DNA of 64,000 nt. It comes from JAGREO01 sp020446285 (GTDB lineage: Bacteria; Pseudomonadota; Alphaproteobacteria; Geminicoccales; Geminicoccaceae). Where the stretch lies: positions 1-64,000 of the forward strand of contig JAWKVP010000018.1 of the NCBI GenBank assembly GCA_041398005.1, written 5' to 3'. Under the pieces are notes generated by a model that made no database searches, was not told the DNA's origin, and worked only from the letters and a program-made list of their open reading frames with translations. Within the stretch, counting starts at the first letter, position 1; the number at the start of each line of letters is the position of its first letter. Positions 42,265-51,588 of this stretch are shown in pieces. The position numbers and the translations under genes are program-made.

Positions 42265-44436
42265 TTAATTTCGACTATAAGTAGATTTTTGTCCGGCCTC
42301 CGTCCAGTAGCGCACACCGGCTTCCCCTGCCACCCGGCGCATCTCGATCCGGTCGTGACGGATCGAGATCGACATGCCGCCGGACAGCCAGAGCTCGCGT
42401 GAGCCGATGATCCCTGCACCGCCCGGACAATCGTCCACGCTGCGCAGGGCGATGACCAGATCGACGTCCCGGCAGTCCTCGATGGCGGCCGCGGGCGAGC
42501 GGGCCAGAGAGATTTCGAACCCGCCGATATGGAAACGGCAGCCACCCTCATCGCATGCCATGCCCTCGGCCGGCGACGCGCCGGGCGCCGGCGCGTCGAT
42601 CGCGTCGTCCGTGCCGAGCGCGCGCAGCCAGGCGCTTTCGACAAAGTCATTCCTGCGAAAGCGGATCATCGTGATCCCGCCGTCCTCGCGTCGGAGCGCG
42701 GCAAGGTTTCCGGCACGATCGACGACGAGATCCGGCGGCTGGTGTGTCCAGGCGAGGATCACCGCCACGGGCCAGAGGAGAACGCCATACCACCGCCAGG
42801 ATTGCTGCCAGAGACACAGCCAGAGTCCGCCCGCGACCGCGAACAGGAGGATGGAAAGCGGCTGCAATGCGATCCGCAAGCCCGCTCCGGGAAGTTCCGC
42901 GACGCTGGCCGCGATATCCAGCAGAAAGGCTATTCCGTGGCCCATCGCGAAGAGAAAGGGGGCTTCAAGGCCGAAGGGCATCGCGGCGAGCGCCAGAAGG
43001 CCGGCGGGCATGATCCAGAACGCCGTCAGCGGAACGCCGACCAGATTGGCGACGATGCCGAGCAGCGATATGCGCTGGAAATGGTAGGCCGCGAAGGGAA
43101 GTGTGGCGAGGCTCGCAACGGCCGTTGTCAGCGCCACGCCGAGAAGATAGCGGGACAGCGGGCCGGATCGCCTGGCCTCGTCTCCGGTGCGTCGCGGGGA
43201 GAGGGCTGCGGCCAGCCCGTCATGCTCGTAGACGGCGATGAGTGCCACGACGGCGGCGAAGGACATCTGGAAGGACGGGCCGAGCAGCGCTTCCGGCTTG
43301 ACGGCGAGAATGAGAAGTGCGGCGACGGCGACGAGGCGCATGGAAAACGGGTTGCGGTCGATGATGATCGCGACCAGGCCGACACCGGCCATGAAGAAGG
43401 CGCGTTGCGTCGGTACGCTTGCGCCGGCGAGGAGCAGGTAGAAGGCGGCGGCGGCGAGGGCAATCGCGGCACTCGGCTTGATGACCGGCCAGCGAAGCGC
43501 AATCCACGGGAACAATGCGAGGAAATACCGGAAGAACAGCAGCACGGTACCTGCCACGAGCCCCATGTGCAGGCCGGAAATCGCCAGCAGGTGGGCCAGA
43601 CCCGCAATCTGCATGTCTTCCCAGACCTTGTCGGAAATGTCGGCGCGAAGGGCGGTCAGCAGTGCCGCCGCGACCGCGCCTTCGGCACCCGGCAACGCGT
43701 CCTGCACCTTTCGCGCAATCGATGCGCGCAGATCCGCCATGATCGAGCGAAAGTCCGCCTGTGCTGCATGTTCGACGATTTCCGCCGGCCTGTAGGCAAA
43801 GCCGAAGCCGCCCAGCCGTTCGAAATAGGCCTTGCGGGCGAAATCGAAGCCGCCGGGCAGGAGGGGCGAGCCCGGCGCCTGCAGCATCGCCTTCATCCGT
43901 ATCCGGTCGCCCGTCTCGACCCGCGGCTCGGATCCCTTCAGCGTGATCCGCACATGGACCGGCGTCCGCTCCGGTTCGATGCCTTCGATGGAGAGCCGGT
44001 CGAGCAGAACCCGTGGACCGCGCGCGCGGGGCTCGATCAGCGCAATCCGCCCTTCGACCATGTAGCTGCCGCGCTTGGCGATGACGGGCGCCTCCACCGA
44101 AGCGCTGCGCCACTGCGCGGCGAGAAAACCGGCCGTGGCGAGAAGTGCCAGCGTGCCGAGCCAGGAGGCGATCCGTCGCTCGCGCGGGAGGAGGAACAGC
44201 CCGACAGCGAGAGCGACGCCGGCGAACAGGCCGAGTGACCAGAAGGATGGCTCATGGTCCAGCGAGAAAAAGACGGCGATGCCGCAACCGAACGCCACCG
44301 GGCTCCAGAGCGGCCATCGCTCCCGTTCCAGTTCCAGCATCAACCGCATGTGGCCGACAGCACCCCGCAGGAAGGAGGGGGAAATGCCGCGCGTGGCGAC
44401 GGCCGGATCGGGGCGATATCCGAGGTAGTGCTGCAA
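42265..44436 (-). CDS. comEC: ComEC/Rec2-family DNA-uptake channel protein
   Basis: The protein has up to 723 residues. An N-terminal OB-like region (residues about 120-215) is followed by the competence domain with GLAHLLAISGLHMGLVAGTV, PTQRAFFMAGV and LGPSFQMSFAAVVAL, plus about 10 helices. The C-terminal beta-lactamase-like domain is reduced (residues 590-723). ComEC transports single-stranded DNA across the inner membrane in competent bacteria. The outermost start is TTG at 44436; an ATG at 44349 would remove 29 residues. The gene is divergent from gltX across about 65 bp, an arrangement common in alphaproteobacteria. Confidence 0.9.
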   Translation of the reverse strand: MQHYLGYRPDPAVATRGISPSFLRGAVGHMRLMLELERERWPLWSPVAFGCGIAVFFSLDHEPSFWSLGLFAGVALAVGLFLLPRERRIASWLGTLALLATAGFLAAQWRSASVEAPVIAKRGSYMVEGRIALIEPRARGPRVLLDRLSIEGIEPERTPVHVRITLKGSEPRVETGDRIRMKAMLQAPGSPLLPGGFDFARKAYFERLGGFGFAYRPAEIVEHAAQADFRSIMADLRASIARKVQDALPGAEGAVAAALLTALRADISDKVWEDMQIAGLAHLLAISGLHMGLVAGTVLLFFRYFLALFPWIALRWPVIKPSAAIALAAAAFYLLLAGASVPTQRAFFMAGVGLVAIIIDRNPFSMRLVAVAALLILAVKPEALLGPSFQMSFAAVVALIAVYEHDGLAAALSPRRTGDEARRSGPLSRYLLGVALTTAVASLATLPFAAYHFQRISLLGIVANLVGVPLTAFWIMPAGLLALAAMPFGLEAPFLFAMGHGIAFLLDIAASVAELPGAGLRIALQPLSILLFAVAGGLWLCLWQQSWRWYGVLLWPVAVILAWTHQPPDLVVDRAGNLAALRREDGGITMIRFRRNDFVESAWLRALGTDDAIDAPAPGASPAEGMACDEGGCRFHIGGFEISLARSPAAAIEDCRDVDLVIALRSVDDCPGGAGIIGSRELWLSGGMSISIRHDRIEMRRVAGEAGVRYWTEAGQKSTYSRN

Positions 44437-44500
44437 GGACTGCCCGTTTGTGCTAGTTGCGGACCCTCCCTTTCACCATATCGGGCCGTTAGAAGCAACC

Positions 44501-45928
44501 ATGAGTGTAGTTGTACGCTTTGCTCCTTCACCTACAGGTTTCTTGCACATCGGCAGCGCGCGCACGGCCCTGTTCAACTGGTTGTATGCCCGCCACCACG
44601 GCGGACGCTATCTCGTGCGGATCGAGGATACCGACCGCCAGCGGTCCACGACGGAAGCGGTCGATGCGATCTTCGGCGGCCTCGACTGGCTCGGGCTGTC
44701 GTCGGACGAGGCGCCGGTCTTCCAGTTTGCACGTCTCGACCGGCATCGCGAGGCGGTCGAGCGGCTGCTGGAAAAGGGTCTTGCCTATCGCTGCTACTGT
44801 ACGCCCGCGGAACTCGAGACGATGCGCGCGGAAGCGAAGGCCGCCGGCCGCCCCACACTCTATGACGGGCGCTGGCGCGACCGGGATCCGGGCGAGGCGC
44901 CGGCGGGTATCGACCCGGTCATCCGCTTCCGCGCGCCGACGGATCGGGAAACGGTCGTCGAGGACGAGATCCAGGGAACGGTTCGCCTCGCCGGGAGCCA
45001 GATCGACGACATGGTGCTGATGCGCGCCGACGGCACCCCCACCTACATGCTCTCGGTCGTCGTCGACGATATCGACATGGGCATCACCCATGTCATTCGC
45101 GGCGATGACCATCTGGTCAATGCCGCACGGCAGAAGAACCTGTTCGAGGCGCTGGGGCACGAGGCGCCGCGCTTTGCTCACATGCCGCTCATCCACGGTC
45201 CCGACGGCGCCAAGCTGTCGAAGCGTCATGGCGCGCTGGGCGTGGAGGCCTATCGCGAGATGGGCTATCTCCCCGAGGCGATCTGCAACTATCTCCTTCG
45301 TCTCGGCTGGTCGCATGGCGATGATGAGGTGATCTCGCGCGAGCAGGCGGTCGCGTGGTTCGATCTGGACGGCGTCGGCCGTTCCGCGTCGCGCTTCGAT
45401 TTCGCCAGACTAGGGCATCTCAATGCCCACTATCTCAGGGAGGCCGATCCGTCCCGGCTCGCGGATCTGGTCGAACCGTTCCTCGTGGCCGCCGGTTACA
45501 GGCCGGGCGAAACGGAGCGGCAACGGCTCGTCGAAGGGATGCCGGGCCTTGCTTCACGAGCGAAGACGCTGATCGAACTGGCAGAGGCGGCGCATATCTA
45601 TGTCGCCGCCCGGCCGCTGCCGATGGAAGCCAGGGCCGAAAAGACGCTCGCGGGTGCGAAAGAGGGCCTGATCGACGCCTTGCAGCAAAGGCTGGAATCG
45701 TCCGGTGACTGGAGTGAGGAAGCGCTCGAGGCCGAGCTGCGCGCCTTCGCCGAGGCCGAGGGGATCGGGTTCGGCAAGGTCGCCCAGCCACTGCGCGCGG
45801 CACTCACCGGCCGCGCGGCCTCGCCCGGACTGTTCGAGGTCATGCGGGTGCTGGGCAAGGACGAGGTTCTCGCCCGACTCGGGGATGCTGCGACCGGTCG
45901 CAACCCTGCAGTGCAGCATAAGGATTGA
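44501..45928 (+). CDS. gltX: Glutamyl-tRNA synthetase
   Basis: The protein has 475 residues. The class I signature RFAPSPTGFLHIGSARTALF and the KLSKRHGALGV motif identify it. The RGDDHLVNAARQ and WSHGDDE segments are typical of bacterial GluRS. It charges tRNA-Glu and, in many alphaproteobacteria, also tRNA-Gln for later amidation; a gatCAB-dependent route is likely but not shown here. The ATG at 44501 is the family start. It is followed 89 bp later by gltA, a conserved order in the class. Confidence 0.97.
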   Translation: MSVVVRFAPSPTGFLHIGSARTALFNWLYARHHGGRYLVRIEDTDRQRSTTEAVDAIFGGLDWLGLSSDEAPVFQFARLDRHREAVERLLEKGLAYRCYCTPAELETMRAEAKAAGRPTLYDGRWRDRDPGEAPAGIDPVIRFRAPTDRETVVEDEIQGTVRLAGSQIDDMVLMRADGTPTYMLSVVVDDIDMGITHVIRGDDHLVNAARQKNLFEALGHEAPRFAHMPLIHGPDGAKLSKRHGALGVEAYREMGYLPEAICNYLLRLGWSHGDDEVISREQAVAWFDLDGVGRSASRFDFARLGHLNAHYLREADPSRLADLVEPFLVAAGYRPGETERQRLVEGMPGLASRAKTLIELAEAAHIYVAARPLPMEARAEKTLAGAKEGLIDALQQRLESSGDWSEEALEAELRAFAEAEGIGFGKVAQPLRAALTGRAASPGLFEVMRVLGKDEVLARLGDAATGRNPAVQHKD

Positions 45929-46017
45929 GGAAACGCGCGACCAAGGATAGATTGTCCGGGATTGTGGGGGCAACTGACGTGTTGCCGTCGAACAAAAACA
46001 ACGAGGTGGAGACAAGC

Positions 46018-47325
46018 ATGACCGACACGGCCAAGGCCAGCAACGCGACCCTGACCGTCGAGGGACACGGGTCTGCCGAACTTCCGATCTTCTCCGGCAC
46101 GATCGGGCCCGATGTGATCGACATCCGCAAGCTTTACGGTGCAAGCGGCTGTTTTACATATGATCCGGGCTTCACCTCGACCGCCGCCTGCCGCTCGAGC
46201 ATCACCTATATCGATGGCGAGGAGGGCATCCTCCTCCACCGCGGCTACTCCATCGAGGATCTGGCGGAGAACAGCGACTTTCTCGAAACGGCCTTCCTCA
46301 TCCTTTTCGGCCAGCTGCCAAGCGCCGCGGAGAAGGTGAAGTTCGAGCATGACGTGACCCATCACACGATGATTCACGACCAGATCAACTATCTCTTCCG
46401 CGGCTTCCGTCGCGATGCCCATCCCATGGCCGTCATGATCGCCGTCGTCGGCGCGCTCTCGGCCTTCTATCACGAGGATCTCGACACCAACGATCCGCAT
46501 CACCGGATGATCGCCAGCTATCGCCTCATCGCCAAGATCCCGACGATCGCCGCGATGGCGCACAAATATTCCATCGGCCAGCCGTTCATGTATCCGCGCA
46601 ACGATCTCTCCTACGCGGAAAATTTTCTCTACATGATGTTCGGCGTTCCCTGCGAGCCGTGGAAGGAGCGCCCGACCCTCTCGCGGGCGCTCGACCGGAT
46701 ATTCATCCTTCACGCCGATCACGAGCAGAACGCCTCGACCTCGACGGTGCGCCTCGTCGGCTCCACCGGTGCCAGCCCCTATGCCGCCGTTGCCGCCGGC
46801 ATCGCCAGCCTTTGGGGGCCTGCCCATGGCGGTGCCAACGAGGCCGTTATCAACATGCTCGCGGAGATCGGGACGGTCGACCGCATTCCCGAATTTCTCG
46901 AACGTGCCAAGGACAAGGACGATCCGTTCCGGCTCATGGGCTTCGGGCATCGGGTCTACAAGAACTATGACCCGCGCGCGGGTGTGCTCAAGAAGAGCGC
47001 CGACGAGGTGCTCGAGGAACTGGGCCATGGCAACGAGCCCAAGCTCGCCATCGCCAAGGAACTCGAACGCATCGCGCTCGAAGACGAGTATTTCCGCGAT
47101 CGCAAGCTCTTCCCCAATGTCGATTTCTATTCCGGCATCATCCTCGAGGCGATGGGCATCCCCACCAAGATGTTCACCGCGATCTTCGCGCTCGCTCGCA
47201 CGGTCGGCTGGATCGCGCAATGGAACGAGATGATCGAGGATCCCGAACAGAAGATCGGCCGCCCGCGGCAGCTCTACACCGGCCCGGCGAAACGACCGTT
47301 CCCGACGCTCGACCAGCGCGGCTGA
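46018..47325 (+). CDS. gltA: Citrate synthase (type II, GltA)
   Basis: The protein has 435 residues, the hexameric gram-negative length. Active-site segments are LHADHEQNAST (His), GPAHGGANEAV, GFGHRVYKNYDPRA (His) and NVDFYSGIIL (Asp). It catalyses acetyl-CoA plus oxaloacetate to citrate in the TCA cycle. The start is ATG at 46018 with GGTGGAGAC upstream. A strong GC hairpin follows the stop. It is the housekeeping citrate synthase, in contrast to the shorter enzyme encoded at 22004-23140. Confidence 0.96.
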   Translation: MTDTAKASNATLTVEGHGSAELPIFSGTIGPDVIDIRKLYGASGCFTYDPGFTSTAACRSSITYIDGEEGILLHRGYSIEDLAENSDFLETAFLILFGQLPSAAEKVKFEHDVTHHTMIHDQINYLFRGFRRDAHPMAVMIAVVGALSAFYHEDLDTNDPHHRMIASYRLIAKIPTIAAMAHKYSIGQPFMYPRNDLSYAENFLYMMFGVPCEPWKERPTLSRALDRIFILHADHEQNASTSTVRLVGSTGASPYAAVAAGIASLWGPAHGGANEAVINMLAEIGTVDRIPEFLERAKDKDDPFRLMGFGHRVYKNYDPRAGVLKKSADEVLEELGHGNEPKLAIAKELERIALEDEYFRDRKLFPNVDFYSGIILEAMGIPTKMFTAIFALARTVGWIAQWNEMIEDPEQKIGRPRQLYTGPAKRPFPTLDQRG

Positions 47326-47337
47326 CGCTGGGTTTGA

Positions 47338-47380
47338 CCGGGCGGCGGGGGTCTTGCGACCCGCCCGGCCGCCCGGAGTT
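47338..47380 (+). terminator. GC-rich hairpin after gltA
   Basis: CCGGGCGGC (47338-47346) pairs with GCCGCCCGG (47368-47376). An inner GGGTC-TTGC-GACCC stem fills the middle, and AGTTTCTT follows. The T-run is imperfect, so termination may be partial or Rho-assisted. Confidence 0.65.
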
Positions 47381-47426
47381 TCTTGCCGGTGGTGCAAACG
47401 GACATGCAGGATCGGGGGCCTTTTCG

Positions 47427-48095
47427 ATGAACGGGGCAGTCCTGGCGATGCCCGCAATCGCGATCCTCGTACTCGCTGGCTGCGGGCGCGTCGAAGATAC
47501 CGCCGAGGCGGTGGCCGATACCGCAGGCGGTGCCGATACGACGGTCAGCGAGCCGGCGACCGGCTCATGCGATACGACGAAGGCCGGCGCAGAACTCACT
47601 GGCGAGGAGGCGCTTGCCATCCATGAGTGCCTCAAGCCCTCCATGCTCGCCGGCTATTCCGCCGGTTCGAAGGGCTGGATTCCGCCTGAGCGGGTTGCGG
47701 ACTATCGCGGATGGGTGCCTGCAAGCTCGGTTCCGGGTGTTCCCGGCTATCACGCCGGCCGCTTTCTCTTCACCTATGTCAACGAGACGGGAGCGGCCGA
47801 GTATCTGCGCTATGCCGACGAGAATGTGACCATGCCCGCCGGCTCGCTGATCGCCAAGGAGACCTTCTCCGTTTCCGATGACGGGACAGCGAAGGCGGGG
47901 CCGCTGTTCTTCATGGAAAAGACGCCGGCCGGAACCTCGCCCGCGACCGGAGACTGGTATTACTATGCGATTGCTCCCAATGGCGCACCCATGGCCATCG
48001 ACGTCATGGCCGCCTGCAACGAATGTCACATGGTGAATTTCGGTTACCGCGATAGCCTCGGTTACCCGATCGGAGAGGCGCGGATCAGTCGTTGA
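47427..48095 (+). CDS. Cytochrome P460-like lipoprotein
   Basis: The protein has 222 residues. A lipoprotein signal peptide is evident (MNGAVLAMPAIAILVLAGCG, Cys19 in LAGC). The mature part carries a Thr/Asp-rich linker, then the cytochrome P460 pattern: MPAGSLIAKETF, PLFFMEKTPAGTSPATGDWY, and a single CNECH haem c motif near the C-terminus. P460 proteins include hydroxylamine-oxidising enzymes, but many homologues have unknown reactions. It sits between gltA (+) and a convergent gene; no hydroxylamine or ammonia oxidation genes are nearby, so a nitrogen role is unproven. The catalytic Lys crosslink residue was not identified. Confidence 0.78.
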   Translation: MNGAVLAMPAIAILVLAGCGRVEDTAEAVADTAGGADTTVSEPATGSCDTTKAGAELTGEEALAIHECLKPSMLAGYSAGSKGWIPPERVADYRGWVPASSVPGVPGYHAGRFLFTYVNETGAAEYLRYADENVTMPAGSLIAKETFSVSDDGTAKAGPLFFMEKTPAGTSPATGDWYYYAIAPNGAPMAIDVMAACNECHMVNFGYRDSLGYPIGEARISR

Positions 48096-48109
48096 TGATC
48101 CTTCGCCCG

Positions 48110-48136
48110 GTGGATCGAACCCGACATCTGATCCAC
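48110..48136. other. Inverted repeat between convergent genes
   Basis: GTGGATC (48110-48116) pairs with GATCCAC (48130-48136) around a 13-base loop. A second dyad, GATCGAAC with GTTCGATC (48113-48120 and 48150-48157), overlaps it. It may act as a weak bidirectional terminator between the P460 and peptidoglycan-binding-domain genes. Confidence 0.35.
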
Positions 48137-48155
48137 AACCGTGGCGTCCGTTCGA

Positions 48156-48773
48156 TCAATTGCTGAAGAGCCCGCCGAAGAGGTTGAGCAGCGTATCCGA
48201 ATCCGGGAAGCCATTGGGTTCACGGCCGATGGATTCCTGAAACTTCCGGATTCCGGCGGCGGTGTTGGGTCCATATTTGCCATCGGCGCCGCCCGAGAGA
48301 TATTCGAGTTCGATGAGCCGCTGTTGGGCGAGGCGCATGATCTCGCGATAGATCTCCATCTTCTGCCCGTCGCCGATATCGATCAGTTCGACCGGGCTCT
48401 GTGTCTTCAGGCTCGTCGCGCGCATGGTTTCGAGCATGAGTTGTACGGCCTGATAGACCGGCTGGTCGGGTCTGTTCTGGCAATGGGTGGTCAGGAGCAT
48501 GGCGAGGAGTTCGGTCGGTTGCCAGGGTGTCGCATCGAACAGACCGGTGACGCGCTGGTTCTCGGAGGTGACGAAGCCCTCGAGCCAGCCAATGAGCAGG
48601 AGTGTGCGCTCGTCCTTGGCCGAGACGATATCCACCATCCGTTTGCAGGTGATCGCGCCTATGCCCTTGAGCGCAAAACGTCCCTCGCTGTCGGAAGCTG
48701 CCGCCGGTTGCAGGGCTCCCGCAGCGATGCTGCCGAGCAGGGCGAAGACGGTCGTTCTCACGGAAGATCTCAC
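48156..48773 (-). CDS. Exported protein with C-terminal peptidoglycan-binding domain
   Basis: The protein has 205 residues with a signal peptide (MRSSVRTTVFALLGSIAAGA, cleavage near QPAAA-SDS). Residues 30-130 contain an uncharacterised helical region with two cysteines (AITCKRMVDI, LLTTHCQNRP) that could form a disulfide. Residues 145-200 match PG_binding_1: AQQRLIELEYLSGGADGKYG, PNTAAGIRKFQESIG. It is predicted periplasmic and attached to the wall. It converges with the P460 gene. Its job is unknown. Confidence 0.7.
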   Translation of the reverse strand: MRSSVRTTVFALLGSIAAGALQPAAASDSEGRFALKGIGAITCKRMVDIVSAKDERTLLLIGWLEGFVTSENQRVTGLFDATPWQPTELLAMLLTTHCQNRPDQPVYQAVQLMLETMRATSLKTQSPVELIDIGDGQKMEIYREIMRLAQQRLIELEYLSGGADGKYGPNTAAGIRKFQESIGREPNGFPDSDTLLNLFGGLFSN

Positions 48774-48907
48774 CTTGTCTGTTCCCCTTACCGCTTTTGG
48801 GCTGCAAACGGCAGCGGCCGGCTGCTATAGCTTGATAGTAGTAATGCAGATTGCTGTCTTCAACTGAAGCAACCTGTACCTTGCACGGGTGCGTCAATAG
48901 GATACCG

Positions 48908-48936
48908 TTGCGGCAGTGCAATACAGGTCGTATGAG
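48908..48936 (+). promoter_or_regulatory. Predicted promoter upstream of sdhC
   Basis: TTGCGG (48908-48913) and TATGAG (48931-48936) are separated by 17 bases. The start codon of sdhC is at 48993, giving a leader of about 50 bases. The 48774-48992 interval contains no gene. Confidence 0.4.
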
Positions 48937-48992
48937 AACCGCATCCGTTCGCAACCGACGGCCCGAACAACGACTTTAGGGAAGGGAAGCCG

Positions 48993-49379
48993 ATGGCCAG
49001 TGCCGAGCGACCACTCTCACCGCACCTGCAGATCTATCGCTGGTATCTCACGATGGCGCTCTCGATCGCTCATCGGGCATCCGGTGCGGTACTGACAGGC
49101 GGTCTCTTTCTTCTCGCCATCTGGCTCATGGCACTCGCGGGCGGCGAGGACAGTTTCGCCACGATGCGCGCGATCATGGACAATCCGGTCGGCTGGCTCG
49201 TTCTCTTCGTGCTGACCTTCGCCCTCTTCTTCCACACTCTCAACGGCATTCGTCACCTTGCCTGGGATTTCGGCATCGGCTTCGAGAAGGACACGGCCAG
49301 GCAGTCGGGCGTCATCGTGATCGGCGCTTCCGCCGCCTTGACCGTCATCACCTGGATCTCCGTGATCATCGCCGCCTGA
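48993..49379 (+). CDS. sdhC: Succinate dehydrogenase cytochrome b556 subunit
   Basis: The protein has 128 residues with three membrane helices. The SdhC marks are RPLSPHLQIYRW (N-terminal) and SIAHRASGAVL, with the haem/quinone-site Ser, His and Arg. A haem-ligand His is likely in FFHTLNGIRHLAWDFG. It anchors SdhA/SdhB in the inner membrane and passes electrons to ubiquinone. It is the first gene of sdhCDAB, followed by sdhD with 13 bp between. Confidence 0.93.
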   Translation: MASAERPLSPHLQIYRWYLTMALSIAHRASGAVLTGGLFLLAIWLMALAGGEDSFATMRAIMDNPVGWLVLFVLTFALFFHTLNGIRHLAWDFGIGFEKDTARQSGVIVIGASAALTVITWISVIIAA

Positions 49380-49392
49380 GAAAGGAACAGAC

Positions 49393-49770
49393 ATGCGCAC
49401 AGCCATCGGCCAGGTTCGTGGTCTCGGTTCCGCCCGGGAAGGTGTGGAACACTGGAAGCTGCAGCGACTGACGGCGATTGCCAACGTCATTCTCGCCTTC
49501 TGGTTCGTCATTCAGGCCGTCTCCATGACCAACGCGACGCGCGTGGAGTGGCTGGACTGGTTTTCGAGTCCGTTCAACGCTACCGCCATGGTGCTCCTCG
49601 CCGTTTCCGGATTCTGGCACGCGAAGCTGGGCGTTCAGGTGGTGATCGAGGACTATCTCCACAGCGAAGCCCTGAAGGTCGCGGCAATGACCGCACTGAC
49701 GCTGGTGAGCTTCGCACTTGCAACGGCCTCGGTCGTTTCCATTCTCATGCTTGCCACTGGAGGTGCTTGA
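49393..49770 (+). CDS. sdhD: Succinate dehydrogenase membrane anchor subunit
   Basis: The protein has 125 residues with three helices. VRGLGSAREGVEHWKLQRLT, GFWHAKLGVQVVIEDYLHSE (His near the quinone/haem site) identify the alphaproteobacterial SdhD type. It completes the membrane part of complex II with SdhC. The sdhA ATG follows three bases after the stop. Confidence 0.92.
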   Translation: MRTAIGQVRGLGSAREGVEHWKLQRLTAIANVILAFWFVIQAVSMTNATRVEWLDWFSSPFNATAMVLLAVSGFWHAKLGVQVVIEDYLHSEALKVAAMTALTLVSFALATASVVSILMLATGGA

Positions 49771-49773
49771 GGC

Positions 49774-51564
49774 ATGACCCAGGCCTATCCGATCACCGAG
49801 CACAGCTTCGACTGCATCGTCATCGGCGCCGGCGGTTCCGGCCTTCGCGCCGCCGTCGGCATGGTCGAGGCGGGCTTGTCCGTCGCCTGCATCACCAAGG
49901 TCTATCCCACCCGTTCGCACACCGTTGCCGCCCAGGGTGGCATCAACGCGGCGCTCGGCAACATGAACGAGGATGACTGGCGCTTTCACATGTACGATAC
50001 CGTCAAGGGCTCCGACTGGCTCGGGGACCAGGACGCGATCGAGTACATGACAAAGAACGCTCCGGCGGCCGTCTACGAGCTCGAACATTACGGCGTACCC
50101 TTCTCGCGCACCGAGGAGGGCCGGATCTACCAGCGCGCGTTCGGCGGTCAGTCGGTGGGATTCGGCAAGTCGCAGGCCTATCGCACCTGTGCGGCGGCCG
50201 ATCGTACGGGCCACGTCATCCTGCACACGCTGTTCCAGCAGGCGCTCCGCAACAAGGTGGAGTTCTTCAACGAGTATTTCGCACTCGAACTGCTGATGGA
50301 TGACGAGGGCGCATGTTGCGGCGTGATGGCGATGTGCATCGAGGACGGCTCGATCCATCGCTTCCGTGCGCAACAGACCTGTCTCGCAACCGGCGGCTTC
50401 GGCCGGGTCTATTTCTCCTGCACATCGGCGCACACCTGCACGGGCGACGGCAACGCCATGGTGCTTCGCGCCGGGCTGCCGCTGCAGGATCTCGAATTCG
50501 TCCAGTTCCACCCGACGGGCATCTACGGCGCCGGCTGTCTCATCACCGAGGGCGCGCGCGGCGAGGGCGGATATCTCACCAACAGCGATGGCGAGCGCTT
50601 CATGGAGCGATATGCGCCGTCGGCCAAGGATCTGGCGAGCCGCGATGTCGTCAGCCGCGCGATGACCATCGAGATCAACGAGGGGCGCGGTGTCGGCTCC
50701 GGCAAGGACCATATCCACCTGCATCTCGAACATCTCGATGCCGAACTGCTGCACCAGCGGCTGCCGGGCATTTCCGAAACGGCGAAGATCTTTGCCGGCG
50801 TCGACGTCACCAAGGAGCCCATACCGGTGGTGCCGACCTGTCACTACAACATGGGTGGCATTCCGACGACGCATCTGACCGAGGCGCTGACCTCGCGGGA
50901 TGGCAATACGGACACGCTGGTTCCGGGGCTCATGGCCGTTGGCGAGGCAAGCTGCGCTTCGGTGCACGGTGCCAACAGGCTTGGCGGCAACTCGCTCATC
51001 GACCTTGTCGTTTTCGGTCGAGCCGCGGCTCATCGGGTGACCGAGCTGGTGAAGCCCGGCTCGCCGCAGAGACCGTTGCCGAAGGACAGTCACGACAAGG
51101 CCGTTTCCCGCGTCGACCGCCTTCTTTCCGGCAATGGCGGAACGCCTACCGGCGAGATGCGTCTCGAGATGCAGCGCTCGATGCAGAAGCACGCGACGGT
51201 GTTCCGCGAAGGGCCGATGCTCGAGGAGGGCTGCAAGTCGATCGACAGCATCGCTTCCTCGCTGGACAAGCTGGCGATCAGCGACAAGTCGAGGGTCTGG
51301 AACAGCGATCTGGTGGAGGCGCTGGAACTGCAGAACCTGATGATGCAGGCAGTCGCCACGGTGAATTCCGCACTGCATCGCACGGAAAGCCGCGGCGCGC
51401 ACGCTCGCGAGGACTATCCCGAGCGCGACGACGAGAACTGGATGCAGCACACGCTGGTCTGGGTCGACGACAAGCTCAAGCCGAAGATCGAGATGCGGCC
51501 GGTACACTATTACACGCTCTCGAACGAGGTCGAGGTCGTCCCGCCCGCCAAGCGCGTCTACTGA
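49774..51564 (+). CDS. sdhA: Succinate dehydrogenase flavoprotein subunit
   Basis: The protein has 596 residues. The FAD-binding GAGGSGLRAA motif is near the N-terminus. RSHTVAAQGGINAALGN contains His49, the usual covalent FAD ligand. The catalytic base region HPTGIYGAGCLITEGARGEGG and the C-terminal REDYPERDDENWM segment are present. It oxidises succinate to fumarate on the cytoplasmic face of the inner membrane. It belongs to the sdhCDAB operon. Confidence 0.97.
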   Translation: MTQAYPITEHSFDCIVIGAGGSGLRAAVGMVEAGLSVACITKVYPTRSHTVAAQGGINAALGNMNEDDWRFHMYDTVKGSDWLGDQDAIEYMTKNAPAAVYELEHYGVPFSRTEEGRIYQRAFGGQSVGFGKSQAYRTCAAADRTGHVILHTLFQQALRNKVEFFNEYFALELLMDDEGACCGVMAMCIEDGSIHRFRAQQTCLATGGFGRVYFSCTSAHTCTGDGNAMVLRAGLPLQDLEFVQFHPTGIYGAGCLITEGARGEGGYLTNSDGERFMERYAPSAKDLASRDVVSRAMTIEINEGRGVGSGKDHIHLHLEHLDAELLHQRLPGISETAKIFAGVDVTKEPIPVVPTCHYNMGGIPTTHLTEALTSRDGNTDTLVPGLMAVGEASCASVHGANRLGGNSLIDLVVFGRAAAHRVTELVKPGSPQRPLPKDSHDKAVSRVDRLLSGNGGTPTGEMRLEMQRSMQKHATVFREGPMLEEGCKSIDSIASSLDKLAISDKSRVWNSDLVEALELQNLMMQAVATVNSALHRTESRGAHAREDYPERDDENWMQHTLVWVDDKLKPKIEMRPVHYYTLSNEVEVVPPAKRVY

Positions 51565-51588
51565 TCCGAACGCTCAGGAACCGATTTC

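Noticed and set aside
49366..51507. A 713-codon frame opposite sdhC, sdhD and sdhA
   Set aside because: It is antisense to an intact sdh operon; composition-driven.
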